Below, piece after piece: positions 1 through 8,762 of a stretch of DNA of 64,000 nucleotides (positions within the stretch are counted from its first letter, which is position 1; each line of letters begins with the position of its first letter). The stretch is from Aureispira anguillae. Its GTDB lineage: Bacteria > Bacteroidota > Bacteroidia > Chitinophagales > Saprospiraceae. The notes beneath the pieces are model-generated. The model made no database searches. It was not told where the DNA came from and saw only the letters and a list, made by a program, of their open reading frames with translations. The position numbers and the translations under genes were made by a program. Location: positions 1,209,501-1,273,500 of the forward strand of contig NZ_AP026867.1 in assembly GCF_026000115.1 (NCBI RefSeq). Reading direction: 5' to 3'.

Positions 1-1
1 C

Positions 2-856
2 GATCAGTTTATAGCATTTATAGGAGAAGAATTGATCCCTTATATTGATCAAAAGTACAAAACAACTCCTTATCGGACTTTAATTGGTCATTCTTTTGGC
101 GGTCTATTTGCCATTAACACTTGGATGAAGCATGGTGATTGGTTTGAGAATTATTTGGCAATTGATCCTAGTCTGGATTGGGACAATCAAAAACTATTGA
201 ATGAGATCAAAGCAATATTGCCTCAGAAAGACTTTGAAGGAAAAGCATTGTTTGTTTCCATTGCCAATGATTTTGGTCGATTTAATGCCAATCTAAATCT
301 GTATAATTTAATGATGGACACTACTGAGTTTTCGCTCCCCGAACGGTCAAGCTTTGATCTGATACACCATATAGAAAAGCAGAAAAAAACAGACTTAAGG
401 TTTTATTGGAAATATTATGACCATCAAATTCATGGAACAGTTCCCTTGATTTCTATTTATGATGGATTAAGGACGATGTTTAGTTGGTATCAGCTAGAAC
501 ATGCGCCTAAATTTAATGATTTTGAGACTCCAATCGCTGAAATTGTACAACTAATCCGAGAACGAGAGAAAAAATTATTGAAGCACTTTGGATATAAAAC
601 GCCTCCTTTTGAGGAGGGATTGTTGGATATGTTGGGAGATATGAGCTTAGATATGGGAAAGGAAGCCAAAGCCAAAGCAATTTTTGAATTGAATGTAGAG
701 TATTACCCCAATAGTCCTCAGGTTTATCATAAAATGGCAACGTATTTTATAACCCAAGACAACAACTTAGAGGCCATTAAATATCTGCAAAAGGCTCATC
801 AACTGAGTCAAGAAGATCAATACTTGGAGCAAATAAAACAACTTCAATCAAAATAA
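2..856 (+). CDS. Alpha/beta hydrolase of the esterase-D/Fes type with C-terminal TPR tail (5' partial)
   Basis: The reading frame is open from base 2, so the true start lies before the window; a TTG at 32 is internal. The protein shows the serine-hydrolase nucleophile elbow GHSFGG (Ser codon at 92-94), followed by AIDPSLDWDN and a late HGTVP that fits the catalytic His of the PF00756 esterase family (enterochelin and S-formylglutathione esterases and relatives). After the hydrolase domain the last 80 or so residues form helical repeats ending in NNLEAIKYLQKAHQL, typical of TPR units. Hydrolase-TPR fusions of this kind are common in Bacteroidota. The substrate is unknown; siderophore-ester or acyl-ester hydrolysis is possible. 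It is followed by a repeat-rich gap. Confidence 0.85.
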   Translation, partial: DQFIAFIGEELIPYIDQKYKTTPYRTLIGHSFGGLFAINTWMKHGDWFENYLAIDPSLDWDNQKLLNEIKAILPQKDFEGKALFVSIANDFGRFNANLNLYNLMMDTTEFSLPERSSFDLIHHIEKQKKTDLRFYWKYYDHQIHGTVPLISIYDGLRTMFSWYQLEHAPKFNDFETPIAEIVQLIREREKKLLKHFGYKTPPFEEGLLDMLGDMSLDMGKEAKAKAIFELNVEYYPNSPQVYHKMATYFITQDNNLEAIKYLQKAHQLSQEDQYLEQIKQLQSK

Positions 857-1354
857 AACAAAGGGCTAGGAATTATTTTTAATCTTTTGTGTTTTTATAA
901 ATAATACGCCGTTAATTAGCTAGTGCGCTAGCGCTTATGAGCTCCCTGAGGTCGGTTCGTTACATTCGTGAGATAGTTTTTTGCTTTTTTACAACTGTTC
1001 TCATGAGCAAAGCGAACTAAAAAAAATAAAAAAACATTGTTTTGTTTTGAGTGGTGAAATTGCATCATTTTGATAATCAAATGCGTAGTACTCCTATAAT
1101 AATCGAATATGATTAGCTTCGCTGCTACTGCGTGGTTACTACGTGAGCCTTGTTACTCACTCTGTTCGTGAGGTCGCAAGCTCTGTTCGGGTTTTCAACG
1201 GAGTAATGTATAAAGAAACAAAGGTTAGAAAATCCTAAAGAGAAAATTAGATTTTAATCGTTTCATTTTTAGGCATTAATCTCGTGAAATTTCATGGGGT
1301 CTAATGCCTAATTTTTGTGGTGACTAACCCTATTTATAAAAAAAATGGATAGAA
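857..1354. other. Repeat-rich intergenic region
   Basis: No credible gene. It contains the 76-bp dispersed repeat (909-984), a short module at 1002-1020 shared with 29793-29811, a degenerate copy at about 1150-1210 sharing gaggtcgcaagct and cggagtaatgt with the 17778 repeat, and a hairpin with arms 1270-1278 and 1302-1310 enclosing the palindrome TGAAATTTCA and followed by a T-rich stretch. Confidence 0.7.
909..984 (+). repeat. 76-bp dispersed repeat, copy 1
   Basis: Aligned by eye to the reverse complement of 53101-53176, it matches at 74 of 76 positions; the two differences fall in the stretch tacattcgtgag versus tacactagtgag. The core gctccctgaggtcg recurs at 17809-17822. There is no coding potential and no adjacent transposase. 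Confidence 0.85.
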
Positions 1355-1828
1355 ATGAAAATAACATATCTAAGGGGAGATGCAACTGTTCCGCAAGCAG
1401 AGGGAATTAAGATCATAGCACATATTTGTAATGATATTGGTGGATGGGGAAAAGGTTTTGTACTCGCTATCTCTAAAAAATGGAAAGCCCCTGAACAAGC
1501 TTATCGAAAATGGCATCAGGAGCGCAAGGATAATGATTTTGATTTGGGAGCCATCCAATTGGTGCAGGTAGAAGAGGCACTTTATATTGCAAATATGATT
1601 GGGCAAGAGGGCATCAAAAAAAGCATTAAAGGAGTGCCTATTCGTTATGAAGCGGTCGATCAATGCCTCGAAAAATTAGCAATGGAAGCCCAAAAATTAA
1701 ATGCATCTGTCCATATGCCTAGAATAGGTTGTGGGCTTGCGGGGGGTAAATGGGAGTCTATTGAACCCATAATCAAAAATAGATTATTAGCCCAAGGAAT
1801 AACTGTTGTGGTTTACGATTTTGGGTAA
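1355..1828 (+). CDS. Macro domain protein (ADP-ribose binding or hydrolysing)
   Basis: This single-domain protein of 157 residues fits the macro domain (Appr-1''-p processing) family. Residues 1-10 give the first strand and the GDAT motif that contacts the adenine. IAHICNDIGGWGKGF (about 25-39) is the loop with the conserved Asn-Asp and Gly residues around the distal ribose, and MPRIGCGLAGGKW (about 119-131) is the phosphate-binding glycine loop. Family members bind ADP-ribose or remove it from proteins or from ADP-ribose-1''-phosphate. It stands alone, 150 bp before the next gene, so its partner process is not evident. No ADP-ribosyltransferase is adjacent. Confidence 0.9.
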   Translation: MKITYLRGDATVPQAEGIKIIAHICNDIGGWGKGFVLAISKKWKAPEQAYRKWHQERKDNDFDLGAIQLVQVEEALYIANMIGQEGIKKSIKGVPIRYEAVDQCLEKLAMEAQKLNASVHMPRIGCGLAGGKWESIEPIIKNRLLAQGITVVVYDFG

Positions 1829-1975
1829 AAGTATAGAACGATAATAGTTATTCTTTTAAAAGGTTAGAAAACGCTATATCTTTACTGTAAATCATTAGTT
1901 TTGCTTAGTTGCTTATCATCCATTTTATTTAAGACATTGCTCCGTTAAAAAATCAACGGAGTATTATTAAGAATA

Positions 1976-3445
1976 ATGAAGTACCTAATTTTAGTCAGTT
2001 TGCTTTTGGGATCTTTTCATTTCGCAAAGGCTCAAATCAATAAACATTTAGTGGATAGTTTGGGGTTTATTACGCTTCAAAAGACAAAAACCACAGGAGC
2101 TTATTTAGCCATTCAGAAGGATGGTGCAAGAATATACGCTGCGGCTTTTGGGCATAATGCCCTTAAAAAACAATCGTTGTTGAACGACTCAACCTGCTTT
2201 CCCATCAGTTCTAATACCAAAGCATTTAATAGTATATTACTGTCTCAATTGGTAGCAGTAAAGGAGTTGGATTTTAATACTCCACTAAAAACTTATCTTC
2301 CAGACTTGGCTTTTAAGAATGATTTTATTCGTTCAGAGGTAACCCTTATGGATTTACTTACGCATCGGTTTGGATTTCCAAGGTATGATTTTACGTATTA
2401 TCTATTGAGTGAGGAAGAAAAAGAAAATGCGAATGAAGCTGTATTTAAAAAATTAAAATATTTGGAACCAACGACTAGTTTTAGAACGCAGTTTCAGTAT
2501 GGCAACAATCAATATATTATAGCAGCTTACTTATTAGAACAAATCAAGCAAGAGAAATGGGAACACTTACTTCAACGCAAGCTGTTGAATCCGCTAAAAA
2601 TGAATCAAACGCATTGTGATTTAAACCAATTTATCCATCATAAAAATAAATCATTGGGCTATCAAAATGGCAAAGAAATCGCCATGGATTATGGAGCAGC
2701 TTTGTATGAGGTATCGGGAATGGGCAATATGTTTTCAACCATAAACGATTTAGAAAAATGGTGCAATTTTTTGATAGAAGGGAACGATTCCATTTTGCCT
2801 AAAGAGTGGATAGATTATAACCTAATGGGGCATTTTTCGGTTGGCTATGAAGAGCCTTATGCTGGTTTTTCGAGTTTGCAATATGGCTTGGGGTGGTTTG
2901 TTTTTGATTATTATGGGCATAAGGTCGCTTTGCATCATGGCGATAACTTGGGACATCAAAGCATAATTGTTTTATTGCCCGATGATAATATCTCATGGGT
3001 GATGATTGCCAATGAGGGAATGAGCGCTAATAGTTTTCCTTTTCGAATGACCTTCGCTTTATTGGATCAATTGGTCGGCAAAAAAACAAACGATTGGAAT
3101 CAGTTATTAGAAAGGGAATCCTCCGTCTATTATCGGCATCCAGAAACAGATCGAGTCAAAAATACAAGCCCTCAACTTAAACTCAATGCATATCAAGGCG
3201 AGTATGTGCACGAAGGTTTTGGAACAATCAAAATTTACTTAAAAGGCAATAAATTACAGGTTGAAGCAGGTAGTTATACTGAGGAATTGGAGCATTGGGA
3301 GCATGAATCCTTTAGGGCTTATTCAAAAGAGTTTAAAGAAGATGCTATTTTAAAATTTGTTGTTAATAAGGAAGGTGAAATTGTTTGCCTGAAAACAGAT
3401 CTAATTGAACCTCAGGTAGACTTAATAGAATTTGTAAAGAGGTAG
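1976..3445 (+). CDS. Secreted beta-lactamase-fold serine hydrolase
   Basis: A Sec signal peptide (about 20 residues, ending FAKAQ) precedes a class C beta-lactamase/PBP-like domain (PF00144). The SxxK motif is Ser79-Asn-Thr-Lys82. A YGN tripeptide in FQYGNNQY fits the Tyr-x-Asn motif, and HHGDNLGH fits the third (HxG/KTG) motif. The last 100 or so residues form a separate beta-rich domain like the DUF3471-type tail of such hydrolases. Likely periplasmic; members include D-amino-acid peptidases and esterases, and the sequence does not decide which. The start follows a small hairpin (tccgtt/aacgga) about 20 bp upstream. Confidence 0.9.
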   Translation: MKYLILVSLLLGSFHFAKAQINKHLVDSLGFITLQKTKTTGAYLAIQKDGARIYAAAFGHNALKKQSLLNDSTCFPISSNTKAFNSILLSQLVAVKELDFNTPLKTYLPDLAFKNDFIRSEVTLMDLLTHRFGFPRYDFTYYLLSEEEKENANEAVFKKLKYLEPTTSFRTQFQYGNNQYIIAAYLLEQIKQEKWEHLLQRKLLNPLKMNQTHCDLNQFIHHKNKSLGYQNGKEIAMDYGAALYEVSGMGNMFSTINDLEKWCNFLIEGNDSILPKEWIDYNLMGHFSVGYEEPYAGFSSLQYGLGWFVFDYYGHKVALHHGDNLGHQSIIVLLPDDNISWVMIANEGMSANSFPFRMTFALLDQLVGKKTNDWNQLLERESSVYYRHPETDRVKNTSPQLKLNAYQGEYVHEGFGTIKIYLKGNKLQVEAGSYTEELEHWEHESFRAYSKEFKEDAILKFVVNKEGEIVCLKTDLIEPQVDLIEFVKR

Positions 3446-3531
3446 CATTCTTTGACAATCTGTAGGCTCACGGAGTACCCCTGTGGTAAATGCTAAAGAA
3501 AGGTAAGCTTTTAACTATTGTTTAGAAAAAA

Positions 3532-3597
3532 GTTATAGGTCGTAAGTCGTATACTTAGTTCCTGTAAATACAGGACATACGACTTACGACTTATAAC
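3532..3597. repeat. 66-bp long hairpin
   Basis: Arms 3532-3552 and 3577-3597 pair at 20 of 21 positions, and a second small stem (tcctgt/acagga) sits in the loop. It lies between the serine hydrolase and a GNAT gene. It has no T-run, so it is not a standard terminator; it could be an mRNA processing site or a REP-like unit. Confidence 0.75.
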
Positions 3598-3685
3598 AAA
3601 AGTAGCAGTAAGCAAGCAAGATAGTTTTCTGTTCTACACGAGTTGCCAAAGAACCAAATATATTAACCAATCAAACGTTTTAAGC

Positions 3686-4210
3686 ATGAATTATTTTGAC
3701 CAAGAAAGTAAGCGTTTACGATTTAGAAAGTTAACCTCAGATGATATTCCGAGTTGGATAGAATTTTTTAAGAACAACGATCGGCTACATTTTTTGGGAA
3801 TGGACCTTTCAAAAGACAAAGCCGTTTTGGCTAAAGAATGGGTGATGATGCAATTGGAGCGATACCAAACACAGGGATTGGGGCATTTGGCGGTTGAGCT
3901 TAAAACAAGCGGAGCGTTTATTGGGATGGGAGGCATTTTACCTAGAGTGTTAGAAGGGAAAACAGAATATGAAGTGGCTTATTCGTTGTTGCCAAAATTT
4001 TGGGGAAAAGGCTATGGAACCGAAATTGCCATCCAAATGAAGGCGTTTGGATTAAAACAGATCAATAGCGACCGATTAATTTCTATTATTGAGGTAAATA
4101 ATGTGGACTCAATTAAGGTGGCTAAGAAAAATGGAATGAAAGCCCTTTTTGAGACAGAATATCTTGGAATGGAGGTGGTTGTTTATGGAGTTACTAATGA
4201 AGGCTTATAA
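3686..4210 (+). CDS. GNAT family N-acetyltransferase (RimJ/RimL-like)
   Basis: The protein has 174 residues with the usual GNAT layout: an N-terminal strand RLRFRKLTSDD, central strands carrying EVAYSLLPKFWGKGYGTE (the acetyl-CoA pyrophosphate loop Q/RxxGxG/A appears as WGKGYGTE), and the C-terminal VNNVDSIKVAKKNGM, which is the conserved Asn-x-x-Ser-x-x-V-x-x-K-x-G helix of the RimJ/RimL group. This subfamily acetylates N-terminal amines of ribosomal proteins or small molecules; the substrate here cannot be read from sequence. It overlaps nothing and ends 25 bp before the next gene. Confidence 0.9.
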   Translation: MNYFDQESKRLRFRKLTSDDIPSWIEFFKNNDRLHFLGMDLSKDKAVLAKEWVMMQLERYQTQGLGHLAVELKTSGAFIGMGGILPRVLEGKTEYEVAYSLLPKFWGKGYGTEIAIQMKAFGLKQINSDRLISIIEVNNVDSIKVAKKNGMKALFETEYLGMEVVVYGVTNEGL

Positions 4211-4235
4211 GAATAAAACTACTAAAATAGTTGTT

Positions 4236-4799
4236 ATGAAAAGATTTATTTTTATTCTGGTACTCTGTTCCTTATCTCTAAAATGTTTTGCACAACAAGA
4301 CAGTATAAACCAATATAGAATATTTAAATCCTTATTATTGGGAGGGCAGGTTGGTTATTCTTATGAGAAAAATTCTTTTTTGACTTTAGGTGGGGGAGCT
4401 TTTTATATGGGAGGTTTGTTGGCCGTAGAGGCAGGTTATAAATACAAAATGGCTTTTGCTCCAATAATGAATGGGCATGAAATCTATTTTGATTTGGGAA
4501 TTGGATTACCACCATATAGCTCCATTGCTTGTAATTATTTAATGTTAGGAGCAGTTTATAATACAGTATTAGATGAAGTAAAGACAAATTACCAATACAT
4601 ACGACCAGAAGTTGGCTTATTGATCCCTGGGGGAGTGATTTTAAAAACAAAATCACTTAGCAATAAAGCAAATACGATCTCTTTCACCATTAAGGCTAGT
4701 TATGGGTATAATATTTTTTTGAAAAATCAAACTACCTCAGATTTGGGCAATCACGTTTTTTCCATTGGCGTATTGATTGGATATGGAATAACATTATAA
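4236..4799 (+). CDS. Secreted outer-membrane beta-barrel-like protein
   Basis: The frame is open upstream into the previous gene, but I place the start at the ATG at 4236 because it opens a clear signal peptide (KRFIFILVLCSLSLKCFAQ). The mature part of about 165 residues alternates hydrophobic and polar residues in glycine-rich stretches (LLLGGQVGYSY, LTLGGGAFYMGGL, SIGVLIGYGITL), the pattern of a small eight-strand outer-membrane barrel. There are no Cys pairs or catalytic motifs. It is probably surface-associated; function unknown. It ends with a hydrophobic strand as expected for outer-membrane insertion. Confidence 0.7.
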   Translation: MKRFIFILVLCSLSLKCFAQQDSINQYRIFKSLLLGGQVGYSYEKNSFLTLGGGAFYMGGLLAVEAGYKYKMAFAPIMNGHEIYFDLGIGLPPYSSIACNYLMLGAVYNTVLDEVKTNYQYIRPEVGLLIPGGVILKTKSLSNKANTISFTIKASYGYNIFLKNQTTSDLGNHVFSIGVLIGYGITL

Positions 4800-4946
4800 G
4801 CTAGTGATAACTTTATGGGAGATAATGTATATACTGCAATACATAAATTACTAGACCCTTTTCCAGTTATTTTTTATCCAATTAACACCGTTGATTTAGA
4901 GAAGTTGAGTCATTTTTAAATCAATAGACCAAATTAATCATTAAGT

Positions 4947-7160
4947 ATGAAAAAAATAATGTTTCTACTGTGTACTTGCTTTTGGGCAGGAGCAATTTTG
5001 GCACAAAAGAACGAACGACCAAGCCTAAATCTAGATTTTGAATTGCTAGAAAAAGAGCAGGCAAAAGGCTGGCAAAATTTTGGAAAAGGAGATTATAAAC
5101 TAGGACTTGATAAAACAGACCCTCAACAGGGAAATCAGGCTGCATTTATTGAGTATGAAGGGGGAGAATCTGATTTTAAAGCTTGGGCTTATGAGATTCC
5201 TGCGATCTATAAAGGAAAGAAGATCAAATTGACAGGTTATGTCAAAACAGAAAATGTAAGCGATGGCTTTGCTGGATTGTGGATGAGAATTGATCCTAAA
5301 GTTGCCTTTGATAATATGCAGGATCGAGGAATTAAGGGAACCACAGATTGGCAAAAGTATGAGATTGAATTGGACTTAGATCCTTGGGCTGCAAAAAAAA
5401 TTGTAGTAGGGGGATTATTGGTTGGAAAAGGCAAAATGTGGGTAGACAATTTAACCGTAACCATAGATGGAAAAACCTTGGATAAAGCTCCTTTAAGAGA
5501 TTTGGCTAAGGCTGAAAAAGATATCGAATTCAACAGCGACTCGAAGATCACGACTATTGAATTAGACGAACAAAAAATTGAACATTTAAAGCAGTTGGGA
5601 CTTATTTGGGGCTTTCTGAAATACCATCATCCAAAGATTGCTTTAGGGGATTATAATTGGGATGCTGAATTATTTAGAATTTTGCCCCAAATCATCGCTT
5701 CTAAAAGCAGTAGTAAACGAGACAAAAAACTCACTAAATGGATTAAAAAACTGGGTAAGTTTAAACCTGGAAGTACCCTAAAAGCAAAAGAACCCCATCT
5801 TAAAATAAAGCCCGATTTAGATTGGATCACTTCCTCAAATCTTGCTCCAGAATTAAGGGCTGAGCTGGTAAAAGTAAAAGCGGCCAATCGCTCAGAACGG
5901 CATTATTATATTGGCTTAAATCCAGGCGTAGGAAATCCTGATTTTAGGCACGAAACGGGGTATTATCTCCCCAAATATCCTGATGCGGGTTACCGTCTAT
6001 TAGCCTTGTATCGATACTGGAATGTTATTCAATATTATTTTCCGTATAAAAATTTAATAGAGGAAGATTGGAAAGACGTTTTAACGGAGTTTATTCCCAA
6101 GTTTATCAAAGCAGAGGATGAACTCGCCTATAAATTAGCGGTTTTAGAGTTAATTGGGCGGGTCAAGGATACCCACGCTAATATTTGGAGCGAAGAAGGC
6201 GCTTTGGCGACCTATTGGGGGCAAAATAGCCCTGCCGTAAAACTTACTTTTGTAGAAAATAAGGCACTCGTAACGGGGTATATTGACGAGAGATGGAAGG
6301 AGGAAACGGGCTTGATCGTAGGGGATGAGATTGTGAAAATTAAAGGAGAATCCGTCACGGAATTGGTAAAAAAACACTTAAAATATACGCCAGCCTCCAA
6401 TTATCCTACGCAGTTAAGGAATATTGCCAGAAAGTTATTGAGAACCAATGATTCTATCCTAGATATTGAATTTAGGAGGGCAGGGGAAATAAAACGCAAA
6501 TCGGTTAAAACGGTTTCTGTTGGAGGACTTAATATGTTGGAACGGTATAAGCTGCGAGATACTTGTTTTAAATGGATCAATGAGGACATTGCTTATCTTT
6601 ATTTAGGTTCCATACAGAATAATTATTTGCCCAATATTTTTAGTGAAATCAAAGATTCTAAAGGCTTGATTATTGATTTGAGATGTTATCCTTCCGAATT
6701 TGTGGTGTTTACTTTAGGGAACTATTTAATGCCTGAAAGTACAGCTTTTGTTCGGTTTTCAAATGGTAGTATAAGTGCACCAGGAACGTTTACGTATACA
6801 GAAAGTTTGAACGTCGGAACCAAAAATAAAAATTATTACAAAGGCAAAGTAGTGATCTTAATCAATGAAACCACGCAAAGCCAAGCAGAATACACTACAA
6901 TGGCTTTTAGGGTAGCGCCCCAAGCAACCGTTATTGGGTCAACGACTGCGGCAGCGGATGGCAATATTTCTCCTTTTTACCTTCCAGGAGGAATTCGAAC
7001 AGTGATTAGTGGAATAGGAATATATTATCCTGATAAAACAGAAACCCAGCGAGTTGGGATTATTCCTGATATTGAGCTTAGGCCAACAGTAGAAGGCGTT
7101 CAGAACGGAAGAGATGAATTGTTAGAGAAGGCCGTAGAAGTGATTAATGGGAAAAAATAA
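4947..7160 (+). CDS. S41 family peptidase with N-terminal carbohydrate-binding-like domain
   Basis: A signal peptide (AGAILAQ) is followed by a beta-sandwich domain (about 30-180; AWAYEIPAIYKGKKIKLTG is typical of CBM-like modules) and a helical linker (about 205-345). Next comes a tail-specific-protease region with a PDZ-like segment (LIVGDEIVKIKGE) and the S41 core GLIIDLRCYP. The catalytic serine is Ser645 in TQSQAEYTT, the usual ES-x-[SQ]-AE pattern. Members cleave protein C-termini in the periplasm; Bacteroidota carry many secreted versions. Length (737) fits the multidomain subgroup. Monocistronic. Confidence 0.9.
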   Translation: MKKIMFLLCTCFWAGAILAQKNERPSLNLDFELLEKEQAKGWQNFGKGDYKLGLDKTDPQQGNQAAFIEYEGGESDFKAWAYEIPAIYKGKKIKLTGYVKTENVSDGFAGLWMRIDPKVAFDNMQDRGIKGTTDWQKYEIELDLDPWAAKKIVVGGLLVGKGKMWVDNLTVTIDGKTLDKAPLRDLAKAEKDIEFNSDSKITTIELDEQKIEHLKQLGLIWGFLKYHHPKIALGDYNWDAELFRILPQIIASKSSSKRDKKLTKWIKKLGKFKPGSTLKAKEPHLKIKPDLDWITSSNLAPELRAELVKVKAANRSERHYYIGLNPGVGNPDFRHETGYYLPKYPDAGYRLLALYRYWNVIQYYFPYKNLIEEDWKDVLTEFIPKFIKAEDELAYKLAVLELIGRVKDTHANIWSEEGALATYWGQNSPAVKLTFVENKALVTGYIDERWKEETGLIVGDEIVKIKGESVTELVKKHLKYTPASNYPTQLRNIARKLLRTNDSILDIEFRRAGEIKRKSVKTVSVGGLNMLERYKLRDTCFKWINEDIAYLYLGSIQNNYLPNIFSEIKDSKGLIIDLRCYPSEFVVFTLGNYLMPESTAFVRFSNGSISAPGTFTYTESLNVGTKNKNYYKGKVVILINETTQSQAEYTTMAFRVAPQATVIGSTTAAADGNISPFYLPGGIRTVISGIGIYYPDKTETQRVGIIPDIELRPTVEGVQNGRDELLEKAVEVINGKK

Positions 7161-7222
7161 AAATGGCTCAATTGAGGTAAATTAATCGTATATTGTTTAC
7201 CTTCAAGAGCCAACCAATTTTA

Positions 7223-7414
7223 CAATAGGTTATCTTCAACATTACTTCGTGGGAAAATCGCATTAGATTGATTATCAATAAGGTGTATTTTTGTTAACGA
7301 GAAAAATTAAAATATTGATAATCAATCTAATGCAAGGTTATTTTTTATGGTTTTCGAAGAAAAACTAAAAAATCCACGAAGTATTACTTCAATGGAGTTG
7401 GGGGTAACCTATTG
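7223..7414. repeat. 192-bp nested palindromic (MITE-like) element
   Basis: There are three nested inverted pairs: 7223-7232 with 7405-7414 (10 bp, perfect), 7243-7252 with 7374-7383 (10 bp, perfect), and 7260-7280 with 7313-7333 (21 bp, perfect). The left half aligns well with 29657-29707. It encodes nothing. A non-autonomous mobile element or a folded RNA/DNA structure would fit. Confidence 0.85.
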
Positions 7415-7443
7415 TTTGTATAAACCTACAAAAATTAATAATA

Positions 7444-7920
7444 ATGGAAATAGTACTTCGAGCATCCATTGAATCAGATTTAGACGTTTTTTTTGTTAAT
7501 CAAACCGATGATGAAGCTAATTTTATGGCTGCTTTTACACCAGAAGATCCCCTTGACAAAGCTGCTTATATGGAAAAATGGAAACGTTTGATGACGATGG
7601 ATGCTATTCATATGCAAACGATTGTCGTAGAAGGAAAACCTGTTGGTTCTGTCGTTAAGTACGTTATGGAAGGAGATGCTGAAATTACCTATGCTATTGC
7701 CAAAGAGTTTTGGGGGAAAGGGCTTACAACCAAGGCTGTTCAACAGTTTTTAGCATTGGAAACTACACGACCTATTTATGGTCGAGTAGCGTTTGATAAT
7801 TATGGGTCTCAGCGAGTACTTGAAAAAGTTGGATTTAAAAAAATAGGCAAAGACAAAGGATTTGCCAATGCTAGAGGAGCCGAAATTGAAGAATTTATTT
7901 ATCAGCTTAGTAAAGAATAA
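7444..7920 (+). CDS. GNAT family N-acetyltransferase
   Basis: 158 residues. It opens with EIVLRASIESDLDVFF, has the mid-domain GSVVKYVMEGDAEITYAIAK strands, the acetyl-CoA loop FWGKGLTTKAV and the terminal helix RVAFDNYGSQRVLEKVGF, in which Asn-x-x-S/G-x-R-V-L-E-K-x-G is the diagnostic GNAT tail. It is probably a small-molecule or protein N-acetyltransferase. It is the first of three closely spaced plus-strand genes (54 bp to the arylamine N-acetyltransferase), so it may share their transcript. The preceding palindromic repeat lies only 30 bp upstream and may hold or disturb its promoter. Confidence 0.9.
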   Translation: MEIVLRASIESDLDVFFVNQTDDEANFMAAFTPEDPLDKAAYMEKWKRLMTMDAIHMQTIVVEGKPVGSVVKYVMEGDAEITYAIAKEFWGKGLTTKAVQQFLALETTRPIYGRVAFDNYGSQRVLEKVGFKKIGKDKGFANARGAEIEEFIYQLSKE

Positions 7921-7974
7921 AAAATAATTTATCGTTACTTAAGGTATAGTTTTTACCCAATATTAGAAGCACAA

Positions 7975-8730
7975 ATGAACCTCAAGAGCTATTTAAAAAG
8001 AATCAATTATCACAAGGATTTAGTCCTTAATAAAGCACTGCTTTTTGAGTTGCAGCAATGCCATCTAAAAAACGTTCCTTTTGAAAACCTAGACATTCAT
8101 TATAACCGAGTAATAGAACTGGATCTTACAGCAATTTACAACAAAATCGTAGAGCATAAAAGAGGGGGATTTTGTTATGAATTAAATGGCTTGTTTTATT
8201 CCTTGCTCAAAGAAATTGGCTTTGATGTTTGGATGGTTTCTGGACGGGTTTATAATGGGAAAGGTGGCTATGGGCAGGAGTACGACCACTTAGCCTTGAT
8301 GGTAGCCCTTGACGGAGATCATTATCTCGTAGATGTTGGTTTTGGCAAATTTTCGTCTCAACCATTACGCATTAATTTTGAGGAGGAATTATTGGATGAT
8401 GTTGGCTGTTTTAAATTTGATCGGTTGGATGAAAACTATTGGCGGGTCAATGAAGTAATTGAAGGAGAATTGGTACCACAATATATTTTTAGTCCTCAAA
8501 AAAGAGCCCTTCAGGAATTTCAAGAAATGTGTACCTTTCACCAAAGCAGTCCAGCCTCACATTTTACGCAAAAGCGAGTAGTTTCTCTGCCAACTAAAGA
8601 GGGGAGAATTACTCTGAATGACCAGCAATTTAAAATAACCAAACAGGGAGTTACGGAAACGATTGCCATTAAAAATGAAGCACAGTTTGAGGCGGTATTA
8701 ATGGATCAGTTTGCTATAAAGATAATTTAA
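7975..8730 (+). CDS. nat: Arylamine N-acetyltransferase
   Basis: The Cys-His-Asp triad of the NAT family (PF00797) is intact at textbook spacing: Cys67 in RGGFCYELN, His105 in YDHLAL, Asp120 in LVDVGFG. Upstream NVPFENLDIH is the conserved N-terminal block. The enzyme transfers acetyl (or another acyl) from CoA to arylamines, hydrazines or an amine made in secondary metabolism; it is cytoplasmic. Length 251 is slightly short of the usual 260-280 but all core elements are present. It sits between a GNAT (54 bp) and a sulfotransferase (32 bp), suggesting a co-transcribed set of small-molecule conjugating enzymes. Confidence 0.95.
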   Translation: MNLKSYLKRINYHKDLVLNKALLFELQQCHLKNVPFENLDIHYNRVIELDLTAIYNKIVEHKRGGFCYELNGLFYSLLKEIGFDVWMVSGRVYNGKGGYGQEYDHLALMVALDGDHYLVDVGFGKFSSQPLRINFEEELLDDVGCFKFDRLDENYWRVNEVIEGELVPQYIFSPQKRALQEFQEMCTFHQSSPASHFTQKRVVSLPTKEGRITLNDQQFKITKQGVTETIAIKNEAQFEAVLMDQFAIKII

Positions 8731-8762
8731 AACGCAGAAACATTAGCTAAAAAATAAGACCA

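Noticed and set aside
4149-4235. Longer N-terminus for the barrel protein at 4236 (and similar extensions at 45485, 51531, 53205, 62763, 40012)
   Set aside because: The added residues overlap the previous gene or precede a clean signal peptide or family start; the internal ATGs fit better.
7223-7414. Palindromic element considered as an insertion sequence
   Set aside because: No transposase gene or remnant nearby; it is described as a repeat only.
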